This document shows, piece after piece, positions 1 to 7,337 of a stretch of 21,922 bases of DNA. The notes under the pieces were generated by a model. It was given only the letters and a program-made list of their open reading frames with translations, made no database searches and was not told the origin of the DNA. Position 1 is the first letter of the stretch. Each line of letters opens with the position of its first letter. Position numbers and translations under genes: made by a program. The stretch spans positions 1 through 21,922 of the forward strand of contig CANCBY010000020.1 in assembly GCA_947374445.1 (NCBI GenBank). The letters are read 5' to 3'. This stretch comes from Pseudobdellovibrionaceae bacterium. GTDB lineage: Bacteria; Bdellovibrionota; Bdellovibrionia; Bdellovibrionales; Bdellovibrionaceae.

Positions 1-197
1 GCCAAAAATGATTTCTTATCCAGGCCACAACTCTCGTCCGAAAGCAGGGTTTCTAGCTCCTTCGAACTGAGTCCGGTCTCGGCCCAGTATTGATCCGAAG
101 TCTTAACTCCCCTCTCAACTCTCTGAGAAAGACAAGACGGAACCAGCAACAGGATCTCTAAGGCAAGCAGTGATAGGGCTTTCGAAACGGACTTCAT
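1..197 (-). CDS. 5' part of a gene for an exported protein or lipoprotein
   Basis: An open frame begins at an ATG at 197 and runs off the left edge, giving about 65 residues. The N-terminus has a Lys-containing start followed by a hydrophobic stretch (ALSLLALEILLLVPSC), so the product is probably exported. The Cys at residue 22 could be a lipoprotein Cys, but the Pro at -2 makes a poor lipobox. A weak purine-rich AAGAAG lies upstream of the start. The rest is hydrophilic with a second Cys near residue 57. The gene is divergent from hldD across about 145 bases. I do not recognise the family from this fragment. Confidence 0.6.
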   Translation of the reverse strand, partial: MKSVSKALSLLALEILLLVPSCLSQRVERGVKTSDQYWAETGLSSKELETLLSDESCGLDKKSFL

Positions 198-341
198 CGA
201 GAGCTTCTTATAGCAAGGCCAGGGCCACTCTAAGTGACTGTAATTACGATGTATTTTGGTATTTTTTTGAACTCTCTTCAGGACTGTCAAAAGGCTACAC
301 AGCGTAATGACTGAAGGGCCCCAAGATTCTAGAGTAAAAAC

Positions 342-1313
342 ATGGTTATAGTCACAGGTGCAAACGGTTTTATTGGCAGTGCGATGGTTTGGGAACTCAA
401 CAACAAAGGGGTCCCGGTTTTGGCTTGTGTTGACACTGTTCCTCAGGCCGATCGCCCCGAGCTTTTGGTATCACGAAAGTTTGACCAATTTTTACTCAAA
501 GATGAATTGTGGGATTTTCTAAAGCGACCTTCAACCATTGAAAAATGCACTTGGATCATACACATGGGGGCCAATTCCTCGACGACTGAAACCAATGCCG
601 AACATCTTTGGGAGAACAACACACTTTATACTCAAAGAATTTTTGAGTGGTGTGCTGAGCACGGCAAAAACCTAATCTATGCAAGTTCTGCGGCTACGTA
701 CGGAGCTGGTGAGCTGGGCTATGATGATATTATCGATCACGAAAAATTGCGCCCCTTAAATCTGTACGGCGAATCCAAAGTGAAGTTTGATCGCTGGGCC
801 ATGAAGCAAGATAAAACTCCTCCTCACTGGTATGGACTTAAATTTTTTAATGTTTATGGTCCGAACGAATACCACAAGGGTTCGATGTCGAGTGTTGCTT
901 ACAAGGCTTTTCATCAAATTCAAAAAACTGGCAGCCTTGAGCTTTTTAAATCCTACTTGCCTGAATACAAAGATGGCGCGCAAATGCGTGATTTTGTCTA
1001 TGTGAAGGACGTCACCGGATGGATGCTAGAACTCACAGAAAAAATGCCTAAATCAGGCATCTACAATATGGGCTTTGGTCAGCCCCGCACATGGGTTGAT
1101 CTTGGCACGGCCGTCTTTAAAGCCAGCGACAAGGCTGTCAATATTGCATTCATTCCGATGCCAGAAAATATTCGCGGACAATATCAATACTTCACCGAGG
1201 CTAACATGAGCACTTGGAAAAAAATCGGTATGTCTGAACCCAAGTGGTCGCTTGAGCGAGGAGTGACTGACTATGTTCAGAACTATCTCCGCAAGCCAAA
1301 CCCTCACCTTTGA
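342..1313 (+). CDS. hldD: ADP-L-glycero-D-manno-heptose 6-epimerase
   Basis: HldD (RfaD/GmhD) is a cytoplasmic NADP-dependent epimerase that converts ADP-D-glycero-D-manno-heptose to the L-glycero form used for the LPS inner core. The 323-residue protein is an extended short-chain dehydrogenase of normal family length. The Rossmann loop TGANGFIG is at residues 5-12. The SSAATYG segment around residues 115-121 and YGESK (Tyr142, Lys146) supply the catalytic Ser/Tyr/Lys set. The later segments FFNVYGPNEYHKGSMSS and MRDFVYVKDV are typical of HldD and separate it from generic UDP-sugar epimerases. The ribosome binding site is weak. The stop is 8 bases before the next gene, so the two are probably co-transcribed, an odd pairing of LPS and amino acid metabolism. 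It shows that the organism makes heptose-containing LPS. Confidence 0.92.
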   Translation: MVIVTGANGFIGSAMVWELNNKGVPVLACVDTVPQADRPELLVSRKFDQFLLKDELWDFLKRPSTIEKCTWIIHMGANSSTTETNAEHLWENNTLYTQRIFEWCAEHGKNLIYASSAATYGAGELGYDDIIDHEKLRPLNLYGESKVKFDRWAMKQDKTPPHWYGLKFFNVYGPNEYHKGSMSSVAYKAFHQIQKTGSLELFKSYLPEYKDGAQMRDFVYVKDVTGWMLELTEKMPKSGIYNMGFGQPRTWVDLGTAVFKASDKAVNIAFIPMPENIRGQYQYFTEANMSTWKKIGMSEPKWSLERGVTDYVQNYLRKPNPHL

Positions 1314-1321
1314 GGTCCTAA

Positions 1322-3052
1322 TTGCAACAACTGCCTTCACACTTAAAAAAATACGTGGTTGAACAGAACTACGAAAAGTACACCCCGATTGATCAGGCGT
1401 GCTGGCGTTATATTCTTAGACAGCTAAAAGCTTTTTTAAGTCAAAATGCTCACGAATGTTATCTTGAGGGGCTTGAAAAAACGGGCATTGAAATTGATCG
1501 CATACCGCGCATTGAAGACATCTCAAAAAAGCTAGAAAAATTTGGCTGGCGAGCTCTGCCTGTCAGTGGATTTATTCCACCTGCAGCTTTTATGGAGCTT
1601 CAATCTCTGGGAGTTTTGCCGATTGCCTCTGACATGAGAACACTTGAGCATCTTTCATACACGCCAGCTCCTGACATTGTTCACGAAGCGGCTGGGCATG
1701 CACCCATTCTGGTAAATAAAGATTTTGCGGCCTATTTAAAAAAATATGCCGAAGTGGCAAAGCACGCGATCATTAGCAAAGAAGATCTTGATGTCTATGA
1801 GGCTATTCGTGTGCTATCCGATTTGAAAGAAAATCCAGCTTCTACAGCTCAGCAAATTCAACAAGCACAAACCCATCTCGAGGAACTCAACAAAAAAACC
1901 TCTCATATTTCTGAGGCCTCAGAGCTCGGACGCATGAATTGGTGGACGGCAGAGTACGGATTGATTGGCGAGCTTGAGTCTCCAAAAATATTTGGCGCTG
2001 GTCTTTTGTCTTCGGTGGGCGAGTCTAAGTGGTGCCTCAGTCCCAAGGTCAAGAAAATCCCGCTCAGTATTGATTGCATCACTCAGACTTACGATATCAC
2101 CGAGCCTCAGCCCCAACTCTACGTGACTCCTGACTTTAAAACTTTGAGTTCGGTGCTAGAGCAAATGGCCGAGCAGATGGCTTACAAAACAGGTGGAGCT
2201 GTAGGGGTTCAAAAAGCTATCAAAGCTCAGTCTGTAAATACGGTTGAACTGAATTCTGGCATCCAAATTTCTGGTGTCATTGCAGATTTTATTCAGGATT
2301 GCGATGGAAACATCGCTTACCTTAAAGTTTCAGGGCCCACTCAGCTTTGTGTAAAAAGCAAAGAACTTGCCAAGCACTCTAAAGATTATCACAGCCATGG
2401 CTTTGGTACGCCTGTAGGATTTATTCAGGGCTTTGAAAAAAAATGTCTTTCTCACATGAGCGATCAAGAACTTGCCTCTTTAAGTATTATCGAAAATCAA
2501 AAAGTTGAAATTACGTTTTTGTCTGGAGTCAAGGTCACCGGAGTTCTTAAATCAAAAACTCGAAATGGCTCGCAGCTGATATTACTTAGTTTTGAAAGCT
2601 GCACCGTGGTTTATTCACAGCAAATTCTGTTCGCTCCCGAATGGGGTACTTTTGATATGGCTGTGGGCCACAAGGTGCAAAGTGTTTTTGGTGGGCCTGC
2701 TGATCGCAAAGCTTTTGGCGAGGTCGAAGATTTTCCGACCCATAAAATACCGGCTCCCCGCTGGACTCCTCTGCAAATAGAACTGCAAAATATCTATTCA
2801 GAAATTCGAATTTTACGAGAAAAAAAAAGCACAAACTCTGCTGAAAAAATTTCTCAAATTAAAAATCAATTGAAGACAAAATTTCCGAAAGAATGGTTGC
2901 CAAGGCTCGAGCTGATCGAGCTACTAGAAGCAGGCGAAGACACATCTCATCTAGCGCAGGACCTGCTTGCAGATTTGAAAGAGATTGCAACACGAGAGCC
3001 GCAACATAAGCAAGTCATCGAGGACGGATTGAGTTTAGTTGGTATGCCCTAA
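1322..3052 (+). CDS. phhA: Aromatic amino acid hydroxylase, long form (phenylalanine 4-monooxygenase-like)
   Basis: This is a biopterin-dependent iron monooxygenase that probably converts phenylalanine to tyrosine. The start is TTG at 1322, chosen because GAGG (1312-1315) lies over the preceding hldD stop at good spacing. The catalytic domain covers roughly residues 60-300. It carries HEAAGHAP with iron ligands His121 and His126, and the third ligand Glu211 in WWTAEYG. The protein is 576 residues, far longer than the roughly 260-300 residue proteobacterial PhhA. The extra C-terminal half (about 300-576) has two similar small-domain-like stretches and a Lys/Glu-rich probable coiled coil near 485-530. 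Long forms of this kind are known in some Bacteroidetes and Bdellovibrio-like bacteria. Substrate choice (Phe, Tyr or Trp) cannot be read from the sequence. Later tyrosine-breakdown genes occur at 17-19 kb. Confidence 0.88.
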   Translation: MQQLPSHLKKYVVEQNYEKYTPIDQACWRYILRQLKAFLSQNAHECYLEGLEKTGIEIDRIPRIEDISKKLEKFGWRALPVSGFIPPAAFMELQSLGVLPIASDMRTLEHLSYTPAPDIVHEAAGHAPILVNKDFAAYLKKYAEVAKHAIISKEDLDVYEAIRVLSDLKENPASTAQQIQQAQTHLEELNKKTSHISEASELGRMNWWTAEYGLIGELESPKIFGAGLLSSVGESKWCLSPKVKKIPLSIDCITQTYDITEPQPQLYVTPDFKTLSSVLEQMAEQMAYKTGGAVGVQKAIKAQSVNTVELNSGIQISGVIADFIQDCDGNIAYLKVSGPTQLCVKSKELAKHSKDYHSHGFGTPVGFIQGFEKKCLSHMSDQELASLSIIENQKVEITFLSGVKVTGVLKSKTRNGSQLILLSFESCTVVYSQQILFAPEWGTFDMAVGHKVQSVFGGPADRKAFGEVEDFPTHKIPAPRWTPLQIELQNIYSEIRILREKKSTNSAEKISQIKNQLKTKFPKEWLPRLELIELLEAGEDTSHLAQDLLADLKEIATREPQHKQVIEDGLSLVGMP

Positions 3053-3076
3053 GTCCTGGGTCCAGTCGAGACTGCG

Positions 3077-3106
3077 TTGACCCTAGTAAGCAGTCCTCGC
3101 TAACAT
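3077..3106 (+). promoter_or_regulatory. Candidate sigma70 promoter for the LysM-barrel gene
   Basis: TTGACC (3077-3082) and TAACAT (3101-3106) are separated by 18 bases and lie 45-75 bases before the start at 3151, in the short gap after the hydroxylase gene. The spacing and five of six -35 matches are good, but this is a by-eye call. Confidence 0.45.
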
Positions 3107-3150
3107 AGAGCTCTAACTTCCATTCTCTTCCTTTGCTTGGAGTCATTTCT

Positions 3151-4353
3151 ATGGGATCAATTTTTCGCATTCAGTTTATTTTTTTAATTCTGTTTTCAAT
3201 TAATTCATTCGCAGAAAATTACACGCTCAAAAAAGGTGATACTCTTGCTAATGTCGCAAGAAAATTTTACGGCGAACCAGTTTGGGGCCCCAAAGGAACA
3301 ATCCAACGAATTTACAAACTCAACCCTTGGGCGCTTACAACTCCTAACTTGGTAGAGCCTGGCCAAACTCTTGTGATTGACGACGCGACTTCATCCGAAA
3401 AAAAGACTGAACATGCTGCGACTTCACCCGCTGTGCTTGTTGAAAAACAACTGTCTGAAGTGGCCAAAGAAGCTGTTGTTCTTCCGCCGATTGAGCCTAT
3501 GAAAAAAGCCGAGCCAATAGCTCAACAGGCAGCGCAACAAACTCTGACAAAAGAAGAGGCCGCACTTCCTGAACAGCCAGTTCTTGCAGAGACAAAACCA
3601 GCGCCAGCACCGACTCCTTCGCCAGCACCAGTGGCAGTAGCACAGCAAGAAAAAATCGTCGTAAAGGCCATGGAAGAAGCTACGGTATCGGGCATAAAGC
3701 GCAAACCAAAATCATATTTCATAGTTGCGCCTACCATTTCGATCGGAAAAATTTCAACTTCCACTGATCCCAGCGCCTCTAGTTATGATCTTTCGTCGGA
3801 CTCAAGTTATGGCCTTCGTTTGGGATGGGACCATTGGTGGACAACTTTATTTTCGACTGTTTTTAATTACAACCTGAAGCAGCTCAAGTCGAATGCGACA
3901 AATGATACGACCGCAGATACATACGCTTCAACCATTACAACTAACAGCTATGACTTTGCACTTTTAAACAAAATGGGCCGCTTGGGACGATTTGGATTGG
4001 GTGCGACTTATGGCAATCACCTTTTTGTTGAGGGCTTTTCGGCTTCGCCTGCGAACCAATCGGTTTATAGTATTTACTTTTGGAATCCTTTTTTGCTGGG
4101 TGACTTCAGTTTGCTCAGCACTGATCTTTTAGATATGAATTTTGCACTAAAGCTCGCAGCACTTCCATCTGACGTTGGCCATGATCATGATCTAAAGTCA
4201 GGCTTTGAGTACTCAGCCAGACTGTCAATCATTGAAAAGCTCGGCGACTCTGCGTTTTCGTTTGGCATCAATTATTCGCAAAATACGCAAGCCCGCATCG
4301 GAACCAATGCAACACTCACGCAAACTACGGTCGATCTTGGCTTTATGTTTTAG
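3151..4353 (+). CDS. LysM-domain protein with C-terminal outer-membrane beta-barrel
   Basis: A probable envelope protein that binds peptidoglycan and sits in the outer membrane. I place the start at ATG 3151 because GGAG at 3139-3142 is 8 bases upstream; an in-frame TTG at 3133 precedes that site and is unlikely. Residues 1-21 are a signal peptide cut after SFA. A LysM domain follows at about 23-75 (YTLKKGDTLANVARKFYG through LVEPGQTLVI). A Pro/Ala/Lys/Glu-rich linker spans about 80-185. The remaining 200 residues alternate polar and aromatic positions and end in Phe, as in outer-membrane barrels. LysM binds glycan strands, so the protein could tether the membrane to the wall, with domain order opposite to OmpA. 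No specific named family is recognised for the barrel. A terminator is not obvious after it. Confidence 0.8.
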   Translation: MGSIFRIQFIFLILFSINSFAENYTLKKGDTLANVARKFYGEPVWGPKGTIQRIYKLNPWALTTPNLVEPGQTLVIDDATSSEKKTEHAATSPAVLVEKQLSEVAKEAVVLPPIEPMKKAEPIAQQAAQQTLTKEEAALPEQPVLAETKPAPAPTPSPAPVAVAQQEKIVVKAMEEATVSGIKRKPKSYFIVAPTISIGKISTSTDPSASSYDLSSDSSYGLRLGWDHWWTTLFSTVFNYNLKQLKSNATNDTTADTYASTITTNSYDFALLNKMGRLGRFGLGATYGNHLFVEGFSASPANQSVYSIYFWNPFLLGDFSLLSTDLLDMNFALKLAALPSDVGHDHDLKSGFEYSARLSIIEKLGDSAFSFGINYSQNTQARIGTNATLTQTTVDLGFMF

Positions 4354-4395
4354 TGTTTTATTAGACTCTATAGCGTGTTTGCTCTAAATTAATAA

Positions 4396-4404
4396 TGCTA
4401 TACC
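4396..4404 (+). promoter_or_regulatory. Candidate extended -10 promoter for the receiver gene
   Basis: TG at 4396-4397, one base, then TATACC at 4399-4404 form an extended -10 element. The -35 region (TTTGCT near 4378) is poor. Transcription would begin near 4411, downstream of the GTG at 4406, which supports translation from TTG 4436 instead. Confidence 0.35.
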
Positions 4405-4435
4405 TGTGAGCATCACAAGTAGCCTCGGAGTTTTT

Positions 4436-4846
4436 TTGCAAAAAGCAGATGTTAAATTTTTAATTATTGATGATCTCCCGACCATACGCAGGCTCTTGAG
4501 ATCTCAGCTACATGATCTAGGCTTCAAAAATATTATGGATTTGCCGGACGGCCTCAATGCCTGGAACCTGCTTTCAAAAGATGGCAATAAATCGGCCCAA
4601 ATTGATTTCATTATTGCTGACTGGAATATGCCCAAGCTCACAGGCCTTGAATTGCTCGAACGACTTCGAGCTACTAGCTGGGGAGTGAATCTTCCGATAA
4701 TTCTTCTCACCTCCGAAAGTGACCGTGAACTTGTTTCTGCAGCCATAATGGCTGGGGTGAGCCAGTATATAGTAAAACCATATACAGCTCAAAATTTAGC
4801 TAGTAAAATCACTGAGGCCTGGAAAAAGCACAACAGCAAAGAATAA
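4436..4846 (+). CDS. CheY-like single-domain response regulator
   Basis: A stand-alone phosphoacceptor receiver domain of about 136 residues with no output domain. The acidic pair IIDD lies near residues 11-13, the phosphoacceptor Asp is in IIADWNMP, the conserved Thr/Ser is in LLTSE and the switch Lys is in IVKPY. DWNMP and VKPYTA are typical of chemotaxis-type CheY proteins. A GTG at 4406 gives a 146-residue version. TTG 4436 is preferred because GGAG (4427-4430) is 5 bases upstream, the N-terminus then matches CheY length, and the candidate promoter would place the transcript start near 4411. No kinase or chemotaxis gene is adjacent, so it is an orphan. It could be phosphorylated by a distant CheA or by one of the orphan kinases in this window, but this is not shown. 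Confidence 0.85.
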   Translation: MQKADVKFLIIDDLPTIRRLLRSQLHDLGFKNIMDLPDGLNAWNLLSKDGNKSAQIDFIIADWNMPKLTGLELLERLRATSWGVNLPIILLTSESDRELVSAAIMAGVSQYIVKPYTAQNLASKITEAWKKHNSKE

Positions 4847-5010
4847 ACGAAAATTGGCCTTCACACATGCAGTAGCTTCATATGTAAGAATTTTTGCCCC
4901 GTCGATGGGCTTAATTTCTACAATTGGCCCTCAATCCTTTTGAAACATCAGCGACAGCTCAGCCGTCAAGCACATCTCGTGCAATTAAGATGCACCAGTA
5001 AGTATCTCAG

Positions 5011-5106
5011 ATGAAATGCCTTGAGAAAAAAATCGAACATAAAATTGAGAATCTTTCAGACAAAGCCAAAACAACAGAAACTGAACTCAAAAATAAATCC
5101 AATTAA
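5011..5106 (+). CDS. Possible very small Lys/Glu-rich protein (31 aa)
   Basis: An ATG at 5011 opens a 31-codon frame ending in TAA at 5104-5106. The product starts MKCLEKKIEHKIENL and is almost entirely Lys, Glu, Asn and Thr with a helical, coiled-coil-like look. No clear ribosome binding site precedes it, and an in-frame stop lies 12 bases upstream. It ends 15 bases before the next small ORF, so the two could be one transcript. It may instead be a remnant of a longer gene or noncoding. Family unknown. Confidence 0.25.
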   Translation: MKCLEKKIEHKIENLSDKAKTTETELKNKSN

Positions 5107-5121
5107 AGAGGAATATAAAAA

Positions 5122-5301
5122 ATGACAAATTTCGTAATGCGCCACCTTACTTTTTCGTTTGCTGCAATTGTTTTGCTTTTAACATCCAATGTACTGGTTC
5201 AAGATGGGTCCTCATCAGCACTCGCACTTAACTTAACTGTTAATATGCAAACAGAAACCAATGGATACATGCTAAGCCTGAGCTTTCCGAACGAGTTTTA
5301 A
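5122..5301 (+). CDS. Small predicted exported protein (59 aa), unknown family
   Basis: An ATG at 5122 is preceded by AAAGAGG (GAGG at 5108-5111) at a 10-base spacing, and the frame stays open for 59 codons to TAA at 5299-5301. Residues 9-23 (LTFSFAAIVLLLTSN) form a hydrophobic core after a short basic N-terminus. SSSALA near residue 35 would be a plausible signal peptidase site, leaving a mature part of only about 24 residues beginning LNLTVNMQTETNGY. The ribosome site and signal-like start support translation. No function can be assigned. Confidence 0.45.
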   Translation: MTNFVMRHLTFSFAAIVLLLTSNVLVQDGSSSALALNLTVNMQTETNGYMLSLSFPNEF

Positions 5302-5331
5302 TTTAATCTAATTTAGAAAAAACATTCACCT

Positions 5332-5359
5332 AGCCTATATAACCTAAATTATATAGGCT
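5332..5359 (+). repeat. Perfect 11-bp inverted repeat just before the zinc-ribbon gene
   Basis: The arms AGCCTATATAA (5332-5342) and TTATATAGGCT (5349-5359) are perfect complements around a 6-base loop. The right arm ends 8 bases before ATG 5368, and the only Shine-Dalgarno-like AGG of that gene lies inside it. No T-run follows, so it does not look like a terminator. It could be a DNA operator overlapping a -10-like TATATA (5336-5341) or an RNA hairpin that hides the ribosome site. Confidence 0.7.
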
Positions 5360-5367
5360 TCATAATC

Positions 5368-5736
5368 ATGATGTCTGCTTGGATTGTTAGAACAAATGCT
5401 TTTAAAGCAACTCCCTTAGAGGCCACAGTCGTTCAGTGCTTGCGCGGAGAACTGGTCTCAAAAGCCATCAAAACGCTTTTTAGTTTTTGGGGAATTGCTG
5501 TCCTCTGTGTTTTCATACCTGTATTACATTTTTTTCTAGTGCCACTCTTTTTAATTATCGGAATATTTTTTAGTATCCGAACACTAAAATATAAATTTAC
5601 GATCAGAGTTGGATCTTTTTTATGCCCAGAGTGCTCAAAGCATAATTCTATTAAAAATCTTTGGTTTGCTGCCGAGGCTAGATTTCGCTGTGCACATTGT
5701 GCAGCACAAATTGTCATCGATCAAAAAGTTCTCTAG
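5368..5736 (+). CDS. Small two-TM membrane protein with C-terminal zinc ribbon
   Basis: The 122-residue protein has two adjoining hydrophobic stretches at about residues 38-70 (FSFWGIAVLCVFIPVLHFF and LVPLFLIIGIFF). A treble-clef or zinc-ribbon-like tail follows at about 88-116, with CPEC and CAHC forming a four-Cys metal site. The first 35 residues are soluble. Tandem ATGs at 5368 and 5371 are both possible starts, and the ribosome site is weak and lies within the inverted repeat just upstream. Such Cys4 tails bind zinc and may mediate protein or nucleic acid contacts at the inner membrane. I do not recognise a named family. No neighbour suggests a pathway. Confidence 0.6.
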   Translation: MMSAWIVRTNAFKATPLEATVVQCLRGELVSKAIKTLFSFWGIAVLCVFIPVLHFFLVPLFLIIGIFFSIRTLKYKFTIRVGSFLCPECSKHNSIKNLWFAAEARFRCAHCAAQIVIDQKVL

Positions 5737-5751
5737 CCAAGCGTTTATAAA

Positions 5752-6075
5752 TTAATACTTGAGACTCTTTAAGATTTCACCGAGCTCAATGGCATCGCTT
5801 TGTGCGCAAAGAAAATTTGCTGACCTTGACGAGTCTATTGCTCTGATAGGGTTTCGCTTGGTGCGAGAAAATAGGTAAAGTTCGTGCTATTTTTAGCGAA
5901 CCCCCAATAATTCGTCAGACCCAAGTTTATTTACAGGCAGCACAAGAAGAATCGATTCCGCGCCAAGCTTTTTGTATGACTACAATCTCAATGATTTGAA
6001 TGCGCCGTTACCAATCATCACATAAACTGCCCCAGACAGATATCGACGACCCCCCAAGATGAGGCTTGTTTTTTT
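5752..6075 (-). pseudogene. Decayed protein-coding remnant upstream of mscL
   Basis: No intact gene lies between 5737 and 6119, but the minus strand gives protein-like text in consecutive pieces. From 6075 down to 5983 it reads through YLSGAVYVMIGNGAF, then meets a TAG at 5982-5980. The same frame continues with SYKKLGAESILLVLPVNKLG to a TAA at 5895-5893. After a frame change, 5886-5752 reads YLFSRTKRNPIRAIDSS, then SRSANFLCAQSDAIELG, to a TAA at 5754-5752. Each piece has a balanced, globular composition. Together they look like the end of one gene broken by one stop codon and one frameshift. I do not recognise the parent family, and the start is missing. Confidence 0.4.
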
Positions 6076-6094
6076 TTAGTTAAGGCCGTATTAA
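6066..6094 (+). promoter_or_regulatory. Candidate mscL promoter
   Basis: TTGTTT (6066-6071) and TATTAA (6089-6094) are separated by 17 bases and lie 26 bases before the mscL start. The -35 box merges into a run of nine T. The call is by eye. Confidence 0.35.
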
Positions 6095-6119
6095 GACGCC
6101 AATCAAAAAGGAGCATTAA

Positions 6120-6494
6120 ATGAGCGTGATGAAAGAGTTCAGGGAGTTTGCAGTTAAAGGCAATGTTGTTGATTTGGCTGTGGGTTTAATTATCGGAGCT
6201 GAGTTTGGCAAAATTGTTAACTCACTTGTAACAGATGTGATCATGCCACCTATCGGCCTCATTGTGGGCGGAATTGATTTTAAAAATCTTTTTCTTACTC
6301 TCAAAGAGGGAGTCGCTCAACCTGGTCCTTATGCAACGCTAGTCGATGCACAAAAAGCAGGCGCTGTAACTGTTAATGTTGGTCTTTTTGTGACTGCTGT
6401 TATCTCATTTACGATCGTGGCATTTGCCGTGTTCTTGCTCGTTCGAGCTTTTAATAAACTTAAAGGCCCTACGCCGCCGCCAGCCGCTGTCTAA
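6120..6494 (+). CDS. mscL: Large-conductance mechanosensitive channel MscL
   Basis: MscL is an inner-membrane pentameric channel that opens under membrane tension and releases solutes during hypo-osmotic shock. The 124-residue protein begins with the amphipathic N-terminal helix ([19 protein letters not shown]), followed by the pore-lining TM1 with [23 protein letters not shown] at about residues 22-45. A short periplasmic loop (about 50-75) and TM2 (about 78-103, [23 protein letters not shown]) come next, then a short cytoplasmic tail ending in Pro/Ala. The length is slightly short for the family but complete. AAGGAG at 6108-6113 is 6 bases before the ATG. DUF481 and OmpA-type genes follow in the same direction with gaps of about 50 and 36 bases, so they may share a transcript. 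Confidence 0.95.
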   Translation: MSVMKEFREFAVKGNVVDLAVGLIIGAEFGKIVNSLVTDVIMPPIGLIVGGIDFKNLFLTLKEGVAQPGPYATLVDAQKAGAVTVNVGLFVTAVISFTIVAFAVFLLVRAFNKLKGPTPPPAAV

Positions 6495-6545
6495 ACTTCA
6501 ACAAATAAAAATAAATACATTATTAAATTAATTTAAGGATTAAAA

Positions 6546-7301
6546 ATGACATCGTTTAAAATTTTAACTGTCGTGGCACTTCTGTCATCTATAAATGTTT
6601 TTGCCGAAGAAGCCAAAAGCAACTGGGCCCACGAGTCTCAAGCTGCGCTTATTACAGCTAATGGTAACACGACTTCTGAGACCTATTCTGCAAAACAAAA
6701 AACGGCTTATTCACTAGAGTCCTCGAAGATGACGTTGTCAGGTTCGTATTTGGATGGCAAAGCACGCCAGACTGATAAAACATCAGGCACCGTGACTGAA
6801 GTAAAGAATCGCAAGTGGGATGCGGGGCTTCGTTATGACTATAACTTCACTGAAGCTTTGGGCGCTTTCACTGCTCAACTTGCCGAGAGTGACACAAACG
6901 CAGCCTTTATACAGCGAGACAGCACGGACATTGGCGGCAAGTATTTAGCTTTGAAGGCAGACGACAAATCGCTACAGACAGAGGCTGGTCTTCGCTCGAC
7001 TAAGACCTATGATGGAACAAGCAACGACTACACCACTTTTGCTCGTTTTTACGCAGAGTACAGCCAAGCCTTCAACAAAGATGTCAGTATGAAGTTTTGG
7101 GTGGAATATCTTCCAAATCTAAAGGACTCAGATAAGTATTTAACAAATGCAGAGGCTTCACTGAGCACTGTTTTATCTTCAGTTTTCTCAATGAAAAATG
7201 CCTACCTGGCTAATTATCATAACTATCCTGTCTCTACGACGGTTTACCAGGACAAACGTTTAGACTCTTTGTTTACCACATCTTTGGTTGCAAAATTTTA
7301 A
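6546..7301 (+). CDS. DUF481-family outer-membrane protein
   Basis: A 251-residue exported protein with a signal peptide cut after NVFA (about residue 20). The mature part starts with WAHESQAALITANGNTTSETYSAKQ and contains repeated beta-strand patterns with aromatic girdle residues, ending in Phe (SLVAKF), as in outer-membrane barrels. This matches the DUF481 / YdiY 'salt-induced outer membrane protein' family, whose molecular role is not established. The AAGGA ribosome site lies 6 bases before the ATG. It sits between mscL and an OmpA-family gene, and a shared envelope or osmotic-stress role is only a guess from the context. Confidence 0.8.
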   Translation: MTSFKILTVVALLSSINVFAEEAKSNWAHESQAALITANGNTTSETYSAKQKTAYSLESSKMTLSGSYLDGKARQTDKTSGTVTEVKNRKWDAGLRYDYNFTEALGAFTAQLAESDTNAAFIQRDSTDIGGKYLALKADDKSLQTEAGLRSTKTYDGTSNDYTTFARFYAEYSQAFNKDVSMKFWVEYLPNLKDSDKYLTNAEASLSTVLSSVFSMKNAYLANYHNYPVSTTVYQDKRLDSLFTTSLVAKF

Positions 7302-7337
7302 TTAAAAAATCACTAAAAACACCTTAAGGAGAACATC

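Noticed and set aside
198..341. Possible TTGACA/TTGAAC promoter boxes in the gap before hldD
   Set aside because: Neither has a -10 box at acceptable spacing on either strand.
3424..3764. Minus-strand frames opposite the LysM protein linker
   Set aside because: They are mirror translations of the Pro/Ala-rich linker, with Cys/Trp/Arg-rich low-complexity text.
4896..4910. GCCC-loop-GGGC hairpin as terminator of the receiver gene
   Set aside because: A 4-bp stem with a 7-base loop and an interrupted T stretch is too weak to call.
6056..6077. Run of nine T after CAAG-loop-CTTG as a terminator
   Set aside because: The stem is only 4 bp with little GC, and the T run is better explained as part of the mscL promoter region.
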